Below, piece by piece: positions 50,739 through 63,453 of a stretch of DNA of 64,000 bases. Made by a program: the position numbers and the translations under genes. The first letter of the stretch is position 1; each line of letters begins with the position of its first letter. The stretch spans positions 150,408 to 214,407 of the forward strand of contig CANQLP010000001.1 of assembly GCA_947624725.1 (NCBI GenBank), given 5' to 3'. The notes beneath the pieces are model-generated. The model did not search any database. It was not told the origin of the DNA and saw only the letters and a program-made list of their open reading frames with translations. Source of the stretch: an uncultured Clostridia bacterium. Its GTDB lineage: Bacteria; Bacillota_A; Clostridia; TANB77; CAG-508.

Positions 50739-52472
50739 TTATTCTTCAGAATCATTTTTAGTCTGTGATGTATACACATCTCTATATATCTCATTCGTTT
50801 TTAGCAACTCTTCATGAGTTCCAATTCCATTTATCTTTCCGGCTATCCAAAACAATTATTTTATCGCTATCTTGAACAGAAGATATCCTTTGAGCAATAA
50901 TTATTTTAGTTGTATTTGGTATTTCTTCTCTAAATGCTTTTCTTATTAAACTATCTGTTTTAGTATCTACTGCAGATGTAGAATCATCTAATATTAATAT
51001 TTTAGGTTTCTTTAGGAGTGCTCTTGCAATACAAATTCTTTGCTTCTGTCCTCCTGACACATTAGTTCCACCTTGCTCTATATATGTATCATAACCTTTT
51101 GGGAACTTGCTTATAAATTCATCTGCCTGTGCAAGCTTACATGCTCTTATTAATTCTTCATCACTTGCATTCTCATCTCCCCAACGCAGATTCTCTTTTA
51201 TTGTTCCTGAAAACAATTCATTTTTTTGTAAAACCATAGCAACTTCATTTCTAAGAGCCTTCAAATCGTAATCTTTAACATCTATTCCGTCCAACTTTTA
51301 CAACTCCCTTAGTTGCATCATAAAGTCTTGGTATTAACTGTACAAATGTGGTCTTTGAGCTTCCTGTTCCTCCAATTATTCCAATAGTTTCTCCGTGATT
51401 TTATCTCTAAATTAATATCTGTCAAACACATCTTATTTTCATCTTTTACATAGCTGAAACTTACATTATCGAAAGTAATACTTCCATCTTTTACTTCCAT
51501 TATTGGATTTTCTTTATCCTTTATATCGCTTTCTTCACTTAATATCTCAACAATTCTCTCTACTGATGCTCTTGAAATTAATATCATTACAAGTACCATT
51601 GATAACATCATAAGAGACATAAGTATTTGCATTGCATATGATATCAAACTTGTAAGTTGACCTGTTGTAAGTGTTTCACTTATTATATATCTTCCTCCAA
51701 ACCATGCAAGAAGAATAATTACTGCATTCATAGAAATTTGCATAAGTGGTTGATTTAGTGCGACAATTCTTTCTGCTTTTGAAAAATTATCTAATATATC
51801 TTTAGATGTACTTTTAAACTTTTCTATTTCTTTATCTTCTGTAACATATGATTTAACTACTCTAATTCCTCTAACATTCTCTTGTACATCTTCATTTAAT
51901 TTATCATATATTTTAAATGTCTTCTCAAACATTGGGTGTGCCTTAGTTGCGATAAAATATAGTCCAATACCCAAAAATGGCACAACAAATAAAAATATTA
52001 ATGATAACTCTTTATTAATTGCAAAAGACATAATTAGTGCTGAAATTAACATTACTGGTGTTTTTACAGCTATACGAATTAGCATTTGAAATGCCATTTG
52101 TACATTTGTTATATCAGTCGTTTGTCTAGTTATAATACTTGGAACAGAAAATTTATCTATATTAGAAAAAGAAAATTCCTGTACTTTATAATATATACCT
52201 CTTCTTAAATTCCTTGCAAATCCTGTTGATGCCTTTGATGCAAATCTTCCAGAAAGTATACCAAATACTAGTGATGCAATTGCACAAATAATTAATATTA
52301 CTCCTATTCTATATATTTCATTTATATCATTTTTATTGATTCCATTATCAATTAGATAAGCCATTAAAAATGGAATAACTACTTCCAAAATACTTTCCAT
52401 AGCTACAAATAAAGGAGAAAGTATTGCTGTTTTTTTGTATTCTCCTAAATAACTTGCGAGCTTCTTAATCAT
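50739..52472 (-). CDS. ABC exporter half, degenerate subunit, three CGG+1 sites
   Basis: Membrane domain, then an ATPase with GGTGSSKTT (Ser where Gly is usual) and LDDSTSAVD, where the catalytic Glu is Asp: the non-catalytic half of a heterodimer. Skips: S-CGGA at 51393-51395 gives [18 protein letters not shown] at 51287-51289 gives [17 protein letters not shown] at 50839-50841 gives [18 protein letters not shown]. 576 residues. It starts 20 bp after the PBP gene. Confidence 0.92.
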
Positions 52473-52492
52473 CTTTATATTTCATTCCTTCC

Positions 52493-54543
52493 TTATTTAT
52501 TTAAAATTTTACTTAAAATTGTCTTTACCCTAGATGTAACATAACTTTTTTCTGATTTTTTATCAACATCCTCACACATTGATACAATTAAGACTTGGTC
52601 ATCTATATTCTCATCTGCTGTAAATGCACAAAACCAACCAATTTCACTTCCTTCTGTATCATCTTTTGACTTCTTTATTTCAGCAGTTCCTGTTTTTCCT
52701 GCAAGTGTTATACCCTGCATCTTTACATTATGTGCTGTTCCACCTTCATCTTCAATTACTTGGATTAAATCTGCCTTTACAGTGTCTGCCGCAGTCTTTG
52801 TAAATGCATTTTTTACGAAATATTCACTCTTTCCATCATTGTACTCAATATATGGTTTTATCATATTTCCATCATTTACAAATGATGAATATATAGATGC
52901 CATATGTAAATTACTTACTAAAATTTTTCCTTGACCGTATCCTGAATCTGCAAGCTGTACTTCGCTCGCAAAATCTTCTCCTTCTGCAAAGCTTGAAGCT
53001 GTTATAGAAAGAGGAAAATCTAGCTGTTTATTAAATCCTATTTTATTTAGTTCTGTTTTTAGTTTATCCTTTCCTATTTTTAATGCAAGTTTTGCAAAAT
53101 ATATATTATCTGAATAAACAAGTGCATTTCTTAAATTTGCAGGTGTGTTATATTGTTTTATTGTAGTTACTTTATATGTTCCCCAGCTTGAATCCTTTTG
53201 CCATTCTTTACCACTTTTTCCAAAGTCCTCATCAGCACTTACAGAATTTGTGCTAAGTCCAATTCCTGCAATTACTGGTTTAAATGAAGAGCCGTGGTAC
53301 AAAGCTTCCACATACTCTATTATACATTGGGTTTCTTACATCATTATTTAATTCATCCCACTTAGATTTAGCAATACCGTTTGCAAAATCATTTGCATCA
53401 TAACTTGGGGTACTTACCATTGCAAGTATTTCTCCTGTTTTTGGATTTATTACAACAGTTGATTCTTCATCTTCTTTAAATTGTTCATATGCATATTTTT
53501 GAATATTTATATCTATTGTAAGTTTTATATCTTCTCCATCTCTTGCTTCTTGACTAATTACTGTTTTCTTTTTATTTCCATTTTCATCTTCTATATAAAT
53601 TTCAGAACCTTTAACTTCCTTTAGTCTATCTTCATATGCTTTTTCTAAACCATTTTTTCCGAATTACACTATTTTGTGTATAACCTTTGCTTGCTACTTC
53701 ATCTAATTCTTCCTTTGTTATTGCTCCAACATATCCTGTCAAATTACTAATTATTTCTCCATATGGATAAACTCTTCCCTTCACATTTGTAATTTTTATC
53801 CCCGGAATTGTCAAAAGTTTATTTTCAAGGTCTGTATTACTTGCAGAAATTCTTGCAATCTCAACAAAAGTATCTTCCTTTACATATGAAGCACTAAGAG
53901 AAGATTTTATTTTTTCTTTTGATACCTCTAAAAGTTCTGCTGTCTTTTCTATATCTTCTTCTGAATCACTTCTCATCTTCCCTGGGACAAATCCAATTGA
54001 TGATACATTTCCTTCTCCTGCAAGTAACTTGCCATTTCTGTCATAAATATTTCCTCTTTTTACATTACCAGTAGTATTTAATCTCAATTTATCAGTATTA
54101 TTTAGTCCCGGAACAATTACATTAGAGGTCCACTTTATATAATATTTATCATCTTTTTCTTCAAGCCTTATAGTATTATCAAATGTCAAATGTCCTGCAA
54201 CTGTTTCCATATCGCTTTTATATGTAACTTTTATATCATCATTTTCATCTGATTGTTCGTTAATATCAGAAAGTGTGATATTACTTGCCTCAATTGCAGT
54301 ATATATATTTTTATTTCTTTTAACAAAATCGTCTTTACTTATGCTTTCTTTTGCAGAATCTGAAAGCATATCATACATTTCATCATATTTAGCACTTTTT
54401 ATTAGACTCATATAAGTTTTTACAGTATCTTCTGCTTTGCTTAGTTTTGGCTCACTTGATTTGTTATTTAGTAAAAAAAATAATACTCCACCTATTATAA
54501 CTATGAGTATAAGTACAATTATTATTCCTGTTTTTTTCTTCAT
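52493..54543 (-). CDS. penicillin-binding transpeptidase (PBP2a/PBP3 type), two CGG+1 sites
   Basis: Order: N-terminal anchor (residues 5-25), NTF2-like MecA_N domain (KAEDTVKTYMSLIKS), dimerisation domain (NVKRGNIYDRNGKLLA), transpeptidase domain with the active Ser in GSSFKP, SDN in VYSDNIYFA and KTGTAE. Skips: I-CGGA at 53659-53661 gives SVIGKNGLEKAYEDRL; P-CGGC at 53292-53294 gives FVPGSSFKPVIAG, next to the nucleophile. 682 residues. First gene of an operon with the ABC pair. Confidence 0.94.
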
Positions 54544-54604
54544 ATAATCAACTCTTTTCTTCTAAAAAATTATATAGCAATTATATATAAATTTCAAGAT
54601 GTTT

Positions 54605-55822
54605 TCACTCATCTTTTCTCATTTTTACGATATCGTCTACATTAAGTTTTCCTGCTCTTGTAATCAAATTATAACCGTATTTATCTTTTATTTTATCAAT
54701 TGCATTATCTAGCTTATCTTGTATCTCACTTTCCTTTTTATCAAAAAGTGAAATCTGCTCTTCTCCCTTTTTTATTAGATTATCTACTCTCATTCCGACT
54801 AAACGAATTGCCATACCTTGCACAAAAAGTTCATCTAATAGCTTTTTACTTTCTAAATATATCTCTTTTGTATTAGAAACTGCGCTTTCAAGCTTTTTTT
54901 GATGAGAAACATCTTTAAAATCTTTAGTTCTTAACTGCACATTTACAACATTTGCAACCATATTCTGTTTTCTTAATCTATATGTAACTTGCTCTGTTAG
55001 AGCAAAAAGTATTTCTTCTAATTTTTCTTTTTCTTTAATATCATATGGTAAAGTTACAGAATTTCCGATACTCTTTGGTGCTTCCCTTACATATGTAACT
55101 TCGGAATTATCGATTCCATTTGCATATTCCCATATTAAGTTTCCATATTTTCCAAATTTTTTAATCAGAATATTTCTATCACTTCTTGCCAAATCTCCTA
55201 TTGTTTTTATTTTCATTTGCTCTAATTTTGGAACTGTTTTTCTTCCAAGCATAAACAAATCTGATACAGGCAAGCTCCACATTTTCTTTTCTATCTCATC
55301 TTCAAAAAGTGTATGTACTTTATCTGGTTTTTCAAAATCTGATGCCATTTTTGCAAGAAGCTTATTATGCGCTACACCAATATTAACAGTAAAACCAAAT
55401 TCTTCCTTTACTCTCTTTCCAATTTCACACGCTTTATTTATTAATGTATCCTTCATAAGATATTCTGTCATATCTAAAAAGCATTCATCTATACTAAATC
55501 TTTCAATTTTATCTGTATATTCTAATAGCATATTATATAGTTTGTTTGAATATTCTTGATAGGTTTTATATTTTAATCCACTATATATTTTTAAATTAGG
55601 ACATTTCTTCCTTGCTGAATAAATTGTTTCTCCGGTTTTGATTCCATATTTTTTAGCAAGCATACTTTTTGCTAAAACAATTCCAGATCTTCTTGTTTCA
55701 TCTCCTCCAATAATTGCAGGAATTGTTCTAATATCTAGCTTTTCCCCATTTTTTAGCATTTCTACTGCTGTCCAACTAAGAAAAGCATTATTTACATCAA
55801 TATGAAGTATTTGTCGTTCCAT
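54605..55822 (-). CDS. dinB: Y-family DNA polymerase IV
   Basis: A translesion polymerase: ILHIDVNNAFLSW, and SIDECFLDMTEYL carries the catalytic Asp-Glu pair; the little-finger domain follows. 405 residues from the ATG at 55822 with TGGTGG upstream. Intact: its CGG trinucleotides all fall across codons (ATC GGA, GTC GGA, ACC GGA). Confidence 0.95.
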   Translation of the reverse strand: MERQILHIDVNNAFLSWTAVEMLKNGEKLDIRTIPAIIGGDETRRSGIVLAKSMLAKKYGIKTGETIYSARKKCPNLKIYSGLKYKTYQEYSNKLYNMLLEYTDKIERFSIDECFLDMTEYLMKDTLINKACEIGKRVKEEFGFTVNIGVAHNKLLAKMASDFEKPDKVHTLFEDEIEKKMWSLPVSDLFMLGRKTVPKLEQMKIKTIGDLARSDRNILIKKFGKYGNLIWEYANGIDNSEVTYVREAPKSIGNSVTLPYDIKEKEKLEEILFALTEQVTYRLRKQNMVANVVNVQLRTKDFKDVSHQKKLESAVSNTKEIYLESKKLLDELFVQGMAIRLVGMRVDNLIKKGEEQISLFDKKESEIQDKLDNAIDKIKDKYGYNLITRAGKLNVDDIVKMRKDE

Positions 55823-55920
55823 ATGAAAATCACCACCATTATTATTATAAAACAGTTGTTTTGTATTTGTCAATAGAAAGATAAGCAAAGTATATATATT
55901 TTTGTTATTATTTTTAAATG

Positions 55921-55951
55921 AAGCGCATGGAAATTATCCATGCGCTTTTTT
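55921..55951. terminator. hairpin beside the second foreign gene
   Basis: AAGCGCATGG/CCATGCGCTT with a T-run on the plus strand and the flank CTTTTTTGAGGTT shared with 35630-35663. Confidence 0.65.
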
Positions 55952-55964
55952 GAGGTTAACATTT

Positions 55965-56576
55965 TTAGTTCGGTAAGACAACCTTAAGTTCTCTTTCCTG
56001 CCCTCTTAACCCTTCTTTGATCTCAACCATTGCATTTCTTGGAAGGCCAATAACTGGTCTTACTGCCGTTTCACAGCTTCTGTCCTTTCCATTAGAGCTA
56101 ACTAACGCTGCATTTGCTTCAGCCGCGCCGAAAGTCCTCTTAACGCCGTATTCCTCATTCGCTTTGCCATTACTTGTCTTATATTTAGATGCCAGCCAGT
56201 GATAACAGCACTTCTTAAGATTTTGTGGCATTGCCTGGTACATACTTGGTGTTAACAAATAGGTTTTTGCCTTCAGGGCAGTATTCTTGTAGATCGTTCC
56301 GATCCTCTTTAAGCAGCTGTAGGCATTGCTGTATCCTACTTCGCCACTTAAGGTTAATTCTGTCGTCGGGCATGTGCCGACGAGATAAATCTGCCCTTTG
56401 TAGGCAAAAGGCTTCCACGAAAGCTCTTCTGCTTCGAACACCTGATCATGTGCATAACCGGTGTCCTCTTTGGTTAAAACCACCCGTCCCCCATCCGGTT
56501 CATAGCTTACATTCATTGATGTAAGATCTCCATAAATCTCCGGATGCTCTAATGCTTCATACATGTTTACTAACAT
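55965..56576 (-). CDS. foreign protein, paralog of the 36.7 kb gene, one in-frame CGG Arg
   Basis: 203 residues from the ATG at 56576 (AAGGGG upstream). It shares a domain with the 36660-37511 protein and ends VRPVIGLPRNAMVEIKEG. It is clearly richer in GC than native genes (GCC, GGC, CTC, CCG codons). CGG at 56484-56486 is read in frame with no shift; skipping would give GGG TGG TTT TAA, a stop. The function is unknown. Likely acquired recently. Confidence 0.75.
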   Translation of the reverse strand: MLVNMYEALEHPEIYGDLTSMNVSYEPDGGRVVLTKEDTGYAHDQVFEAEELSWKPFAYKGQIYLVGTCPTTELTLSGEVGYSNAYSCLKRIGTIYKNTALKAKTYLLTPSMYQAMPQNLKKCCYHWLASKYKTSNGKANEEYGVKRTFGAAEANAALVSSNGKDRSCETAVRPVIGLPRNAMVEIKEGLRGQERELKVVLPN

Positions 56577-56660
56577 TACGATCCCCCTTCTTTTGGTTGT
56601 TATATAGAGACGATTATAGGTTACAAGATAATTATAAAACTGCCACCCCATCTAGTAATT

Positions 56661-56686
56661 TGTTCAAACAAAAAAATCCTTGAACA
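56661..56686 (-). promoter_or_regulatory. GTTCAA...TTGAAC operator of the 56 kb gene
   Basis: TGTTCAA (56661-56667) and TTGAACA (56680-56686) around a 12-bp spacer, 24 bp beyond the -10 box, as in the island at 36 kb. Confidence 0.68.
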
Positions 56687-56710
56687 TACTGCTTTATAAT
56701 TATGTCTACT

Positions 56711-56739
56711 ATTATATCGCATTTTACATTTTTTGTCAA
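56711..56739 (-). promoter_or_regulatory. sigma-A promoter of the 56 kb foreign gene
   Basis: Minus-strand TTGACA (56734-56739) and TATAAT (56711-56716) with a 17-bp spacer. Confidence 0.8.
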
Positions 56740-56768
56740 TGCATGATATATAAAGTAAATATAATTTT

Positions 56769-57322
56769 TTAACTATATATATGTTCAATAAGTATCTTTA
56801 TACCAATCAAAATTAGTATTATTCCACCTAAAAGTTTAGCTTTGTTTTGAAATTTGTTTCCAAATCTATTTCCAATAATAACTCCAATGCTAGATAAAAT
56901 AAATGTAATGATACCGGATTATACTTACTGCAAATACAATATTTACATCAAAAAATGCAAATGTTATACCGTATAGCTAATGCATCTATACTTGTTGCAA
57001 TTCCTAGTATTGTCATTGTTTTAAAGCTTAAATCAGCATTTACATCTTCTTTCTCAAATATTTCTTTTATCATATTGATTCCTATAAATGTTAAAAGTGC
57101 AAATGCAATCCAATGGTCAATTCTAGTTACAAAATCTTCAAATCCTTTTCCTAACAGAAATCCAATTATTGGCATTACTGCTTGGAAGATTCCAAAATAT
57201 AGCCCAACTATCAATATGTCCTTATATTTAATTTTGCATATAGATAGGCCTTTACATATGGATACTGCAAAAGCATCCATTGCAAGGCCTATTCCGATTA
57301 AAACTATTTCTATTAAACTCAA
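56769..57322 (-). CDS. mntP: manganese efflux pump MntP, two CGG+1 sites
   Basis: A six-helix membrane protein: [14 protein letters not shown] and TSIDALAIG are the two repeats with the Mn-site Asp residues. Skips: I-CGGT at 56969-56971 gives [19 protein letters not shown] at 56914-56916 gives [20 protein letters not shown]. 183 residues, ending EHIYS, the family length. Both shifted Gly residues lie in or next to membrane helices. Confidence 0.94.
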
Positions 57323-57388
57323 ATTAAATTCCTCCTAATAATATTATATAGAGCTTTACTATATTATATATTAGAAAACTACTTTTAA

Positions 57389-58978
57389 TTATTTTATTCT
57401 TTCAAATAGTGGATTTATATCTTTCAAACTAATATCTTTATCTATTGTTATCTTTTCCCATTTACTTATATCTATGTCTAAATATTCTTTTATCTTCTTA
57501 GAAGTTTCTGGCATAACTGGTTCAAATAGATTTGCTAGATTTGCTATTATGTTTGCACAATTATACATTACATCATTAAATTCTTGCATATTTTCTTTAT
57601 ATAATATCCAAGGTTTTTTATCATCATAATATTTATTTCCATATTGTGCTAAATCTATAATTTCTTCTATTCCTTTTCTAAATTCCAAATTTTCTATATC
57701 CTCAGAAACCTTTTTATAAGTATCTGCAATCTTTTCATCAATTTCTTTATCTATATTACCTACTTTTATTTCCTCTAAGCCTTTAAATTTTAAAGTTCTA
57801 TTTATAAAATTACCATACTTATTAACTAAGTCTGAGTTATGAACTGTCTTAAATTCTTCTTCTGAGAAATTACCATCCTTCTTTTCTGGTCCATTACTTA
57901 AGAAATAATATCTTATCGAATCTATATCATATTGTTCTGTTAAGTCTAATATTGTAATACCATTTCCTTTACTCTTTGATATTTTTTCATCATTAATATT
58001 TAGATATTCGCAAGATACCATTTTATCTGGTAATTTCATATTTGACTTCATAGAATATAATAATGCTGGAAGTATAATACTATGGAATATTATATTATCT
58101 TTTCCATGAACCATATACATTAAAGCACTATCATTATCTTTCAAATAATCTTCAAAGTTTAGATTATTATCTTCACAGTATTTCATTGCAGCTGTTGTAT
58201 ATCCAAGTACAGCATCAATCCATACATACATTTTTTTATCCTCATAACCATCAACCGGTATATCTACTCCCCATTCTAGGTCTCTTGTAACAGCTCTATC
58301 TATTAAGCCTTGTCTTAAATATTTTAATGTTTCATTTTGTGAATTTTTTCTCCACCCTTGACTTTTCTCATCGTAATATTTTTCTATTACATCCTGAAGC
58401 TTTGACAAAGTTATAAATAAATTCTTATTAAGTCCCTCTACTACTTTAGTTCCACATTCTTGGCAATACGCATATTTGATTAATTCTTCCATAGTAGGAG
58501 TATAACCACAATCACACTCTTCCCCTTTTGTCTCATTTTTGCAATTTGGGCAAGTTAGTATTAGCTCACGATCTGCTAAGAATTTATTACATTTTGGGCA
58601 ATATGCCTGAGGTTCTTCTTTTTCTATAATATAGTTATTATCATATATCTTTCTAAATATCTCTTTTACTTTTTCTTTGTGATATTCAGTTTCTGTCTGT
58701 GTATATAAATCATAAGAAAAATTCATTTTATTAAATGTTTTTACAAATTCATTATGATAATAATCTGATATTTCTTTTGGCTTTTTATTTTCCTTTTTAG
58801 CTCTGATTGTTATAGGTGTTCCATGGCAATCTGTTCCTGAAACATATATGACATTATCTCCCATTTTCCTATGATATCTTGCTAAGAAATCTCCTGGTAG
58901 CAATGCAACAAGATGTCCTAAATGTAATGAACTATTTGCATATGGCCAAGCACCACCTATAATAACATTTCTTTTCAT
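57389..58978 (-). CDS. metG: methionyl-tRNA synthetase
   Basis: 529 residues: HLGHL class I motif, a Zn knuckle with CPKC...CPNC...CDCG...CQEC, and KISKSKGN. No C-terminal tRNA-binding (Trbp111) domain. The start is the ATG at 58978 after GGAAG; the longer reading to 59044 has no site. Intact across 529 codons with no in-frame CGG. Confidence 0.95.
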   Translation of the reverse strand: MKRNVIIGGAWPYANSSLHLGHLVALLPGDFLARYHRKMGDNVIYVSGTDCHGTPITIRAKKENKKPKEISDYYHNEFVKTFNKMNFSYDLYTQTETEYHKEKVKEIFRKIYDNNYIIEKEEPQAYCPKCNKFLADRELILTCPNCKNETKGEECDCGYTPTMEELIKYAYCQECGTKVVEGLNKNLFITLSKLQDVIEKYYDEKSQGWRKNSQNETLKYLRQGLIDRAVTRDLEWGVDIPVDGYEDKKMYVWIDAVLGYTTAAMKYCEDNNLNFEDYLKDNDSALMYMVHGKDNIIFHSIILPALLYSMKSNMKLPDKMVSCEYLNINDEKISKSKGNGITILDLTEQYDIDSIRYYFLSNGPEKKDGNFSEEEFKTVHNSDLVNKYGNFINRTLKFKGLEEIKVGNIDKEIDEKIADTYKKVSEDIENLEFRKGIEEIIDLAQYGNKYYDDKKPWILYKENMQEFNDVMYNCANIIANLANLFEPVMPETSKKIKEYLDIDISKWEKITIDKDISLKDINPLFERIK

Positions 58979-59064
58979 ATTGATTTTCTTCCTTTCAAAA
59001 TAGTGTTGTTTATTAATATTATCACCTTTTTGCGTTTTTTTCAAGTATTAGCCTTCATAAAAAA

Positions 59065-59301
59065 TTATACTCCTACTTTATATTCCATGTCTTCCATAAA
59101 TGGAAATATCTCCATTAAATATTTCTTGGTTACCATAGACATTTTTGCAGGTGGATTTTTCTGTCCTACATGTATAAGTTCTTGTGTATAGCAATTATCA
59201 GTTGTTTTAAAGAGTAAATATCTATTTTTTAAATAAGTAAAATAAATTTGATAACCTTCATTTAAAATTTCTTCAAATTCATCAAAGGTATAATCTTCCA
59301 T
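59065..59301 (-). CDS. small protein, function unknown
   Basis: 78 residues, acidic N-terminus (MEDYTFDEFEEIL), no membrane segment; AAGGAG precedes the ATG. Lies between ligA and metG. No family recognised. Confidence 0.6.
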   Translation of the reverse strand: MEDYTFDEFEEILNEGYQIYFTYLKNRYLLFKTTDNCYTQELIHVGQKNPPAKMSMVTKKYLMEIFPFMEDMEYKVGV

Positions 59302-59324
59302 ATGATATCTCCTTATATTCTAGT

Positions 59325-61322
<1,998 letters not shown>

Positions 61323-61363
61323 TTGTTAAAATTCCTCCTAAAATATGTCTATGCCACTATGTA

Positions 61364-61969
61364 CTACTTATCTTTAAATAAATCTTTTCCAGATTTTATA
61401 TAATCCCATCCTGAAAAAATTGTTGCTATAACTGATATTACCATTAAAATAGATGTCATAACATTTATTACAAGTTCTACTCCTGATAAGTTTCCACTTG
61501 CAAAATTGAAAAATGTATTAGTTCCATTTATATTTATAAAAGCAAGTATTATTGCAATCATTTGGGTTACTGTTTTTAATTTTCCCCAAACAGATGCTGC
61601 AATTACCTTTCCTCCTTGCTCTACTGCAATCAATCTGTATCCTGATACTGCAAATTCACGAGTAAGCACAATAATTGGTATCCATGCAGGTAACATTTGT
61701 TTTTCTACTAATATTAACATTGCTGCAAGTACAAGTATTTTATCTGCAATTGGATCTAAAAACTTCCCAAAATTCGTAACTAAATTTCTTGAACGCGCAA
61801 TATTTCCATCTAATTTATCCGTAATTGATGCTATAATGAATATAAAATTAATTATCCAAAATCCAATTCCTATTCCTAATATTTCTCCTTGTATATTTAA
61901 AAGCGATACAATCACCATAACTGGTACAAGTAATATTCTAATTATCGTTAATTTATTTGGTAAATTCAT
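61364..61969 (-). CDS. pgsA: CDP-diacylglycerol--glycerol-3-phosphate phosphatidyltransferase
   Basis: 201 residues, membrane enzyme of phosphatidylglycerol synthesis. The CDP-alcohol motif DKLDGNIARSRNLVTNFGKFLDPIADK is complete at about residues 48-74. AAGGAG precedes the ATG. Intact. It sits directly downstream of the AI-2E-type permease and repeat C. Confidence 0.94.
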   Translation of the reverse strand: MNLPNKLTIIRILLVPVMVIVSLLNIQGEILGIGIGFWIINFIFIIASITDKLDGNIARSRNLVTNFGKFLDPIADKILVLAAMLILVEKQMLPAWIPIIVLTREFAVSGYRLIAVEQGGKVIAASVWGKLKTVTQMIAIILAFININGTNTFFNFASGNLSGVELVINVMTSILMVISVIATIFSGWDYIKSGKDLFKDK

Positions 61970-62068
61970 TGTTAATTCTCCTTATAATTTTACAAATTTA
62001 ACCTTATTATATCTAATATTTGATAAAAAATAAAGAGGATTTTACAATATTTTTCCTTTTTTGTATAA

Positions 62069-62244
62069 GCAAATATATTAAATTTGAATGAAGGTGCGAA
62101 TGTAGGGTTCGATATGCTACGATTTCTTTGCAGATTTTACGGAAAGCGTTCACGCATATCGTGGAAGGGTGCCGTCAAATATGCTTAGAAATCGTGCAGG
62201 GAGAAGCTCGCCCCGAGCACCACAATGAAAATTAATATATTTGC
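62069..62244. repeat. large hairpin with GC-rich core (element C)
   Basis: Arms GCAAATATATTAA (62069-62081) and TTAATATATTTGC (62232-62244) enclose a 150-bp core much richer in GC than the flanks, with its own internal stems (for example GATTTCT with AGAAATC). It fills most of the 61970-62295 gap; no gene is seen there. Confidence 0.65.
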
Positions 62245-62295
62245 TCTTATATTAAATCAATAAATATTAATATATATGACCTCTTAGTAATTTTT

Positions 62296-63395
62296 TTATT
62301 TTTTATCAAATAATGTCTTTACTATACCCTTATCTATTAAAGTCTCAAATATTGACTTAAGAATAATTATTATAATTGGTCCAATTATTAGCCCTAAGAT
62401 ACCTATAGCTTTATATCCAGTATACATCGCAATAAGCGTAAATATTGGATGTATCCCTATTTGATTACTAACCACCTTTGGCTCTAAAAACTGTCTTGCA
62501 ACACTTATAATTACATATAACACAGCTAGTGCAATTGCAAGAGTAATATCTCCTCTTACACTACAAATAACTGCCCATGGAAGAATTACTGTACCAGAGC
62601 CGAAGTATTGGCAGAATATCACAAAAGGCAATTAAAAGTGCCATAAGTAATGGATAACCTACATTTAAGTGAAACATTTTAAATCCGAATAGTCCGTATA
62701 AGTACAAGTATAAAATTAATCAAAACAAGTATTACTTGTGCTTTTAAATATCCTCCAAGCAATTTTATAATCTTATTTATATTTTTAGTCATCTTCTTTA
62801 CCCAGTCTCTAGGTACATGATGTTCTATTTGGTCTAATATATATATTCTATCAGCTGAAATAAAATATGTCGCAATTATTGTTATAACTGTATAAATTCC
62901 GATTTTAGTAATAGATGAAGCACCTGTGATTATTGAGTTTAAGATATTGCTAATAAATTCTGAAACCGTATTTAAAAAATTTGATGTTGAACTTTTTATT
63001 ATGTTTGTTACCTCATCAGACACTTTAATTTCTTCAAACTTAAATTTATCTATTATGTTCAATACAAATTCATATATTTTGCTTATATATTCATTTAGCA
63101 TTTTAAGTACATTCGCACCTTCATCAATAAGAATCCAGATGCCCCATGTAAGCAGCCCCACTATTATTGCAAAGACTAACACTAATACAATTATTGCACA
63201 TGTCTTTCTTGTAAAATTTGTATTTTTAGCTAACTTTTTTATAATAGGCTCTACCATAGTAGATATTATAAATGCAATCAAAAATGGCATGTAAAATACT
63301 GCCATTTTGAATGCTAAATATATACCAATTAAACTTAAAATCAATGTAAGAATCCTTTTGGTTACGGCCTTTACATATCCTATGTCAAAAATCAT
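62296..63395 (-). CDS. AI-2E-family permease-like membrane protein, two CGG+1 sites
   Basis: 365 residues from the ATG at 63395 (GGAGG upstream), with eight or so hydrophobic helices and EPIIKKLAK early, as in the AI-2E/PerM/YtvI family. Skips: I-CGGA at 62694-62696 gives LVLIGLFGFKMFHLN; L-CGGC at 62600-62602 gives DILPILGSGTVILPWA, the family's conserved P-x-x-G-x-G stretch. Role unknown; some relatives (YtvI) are sporulation genes. Confidence 0.9.
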
Positions 63396-63453
63396 TAATT
63401 CCTCCACTTATTTTGACTTTTGTATAATTATATTCTTAAATACTTGTATTATA

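Noticed and set aside
62108..62130. tRNA-like GGGTTCGAT motif
   Set aside because: It sits in the GC-rich core of repeat C; I could not fold an acceptor stem or anticodon arm around it.
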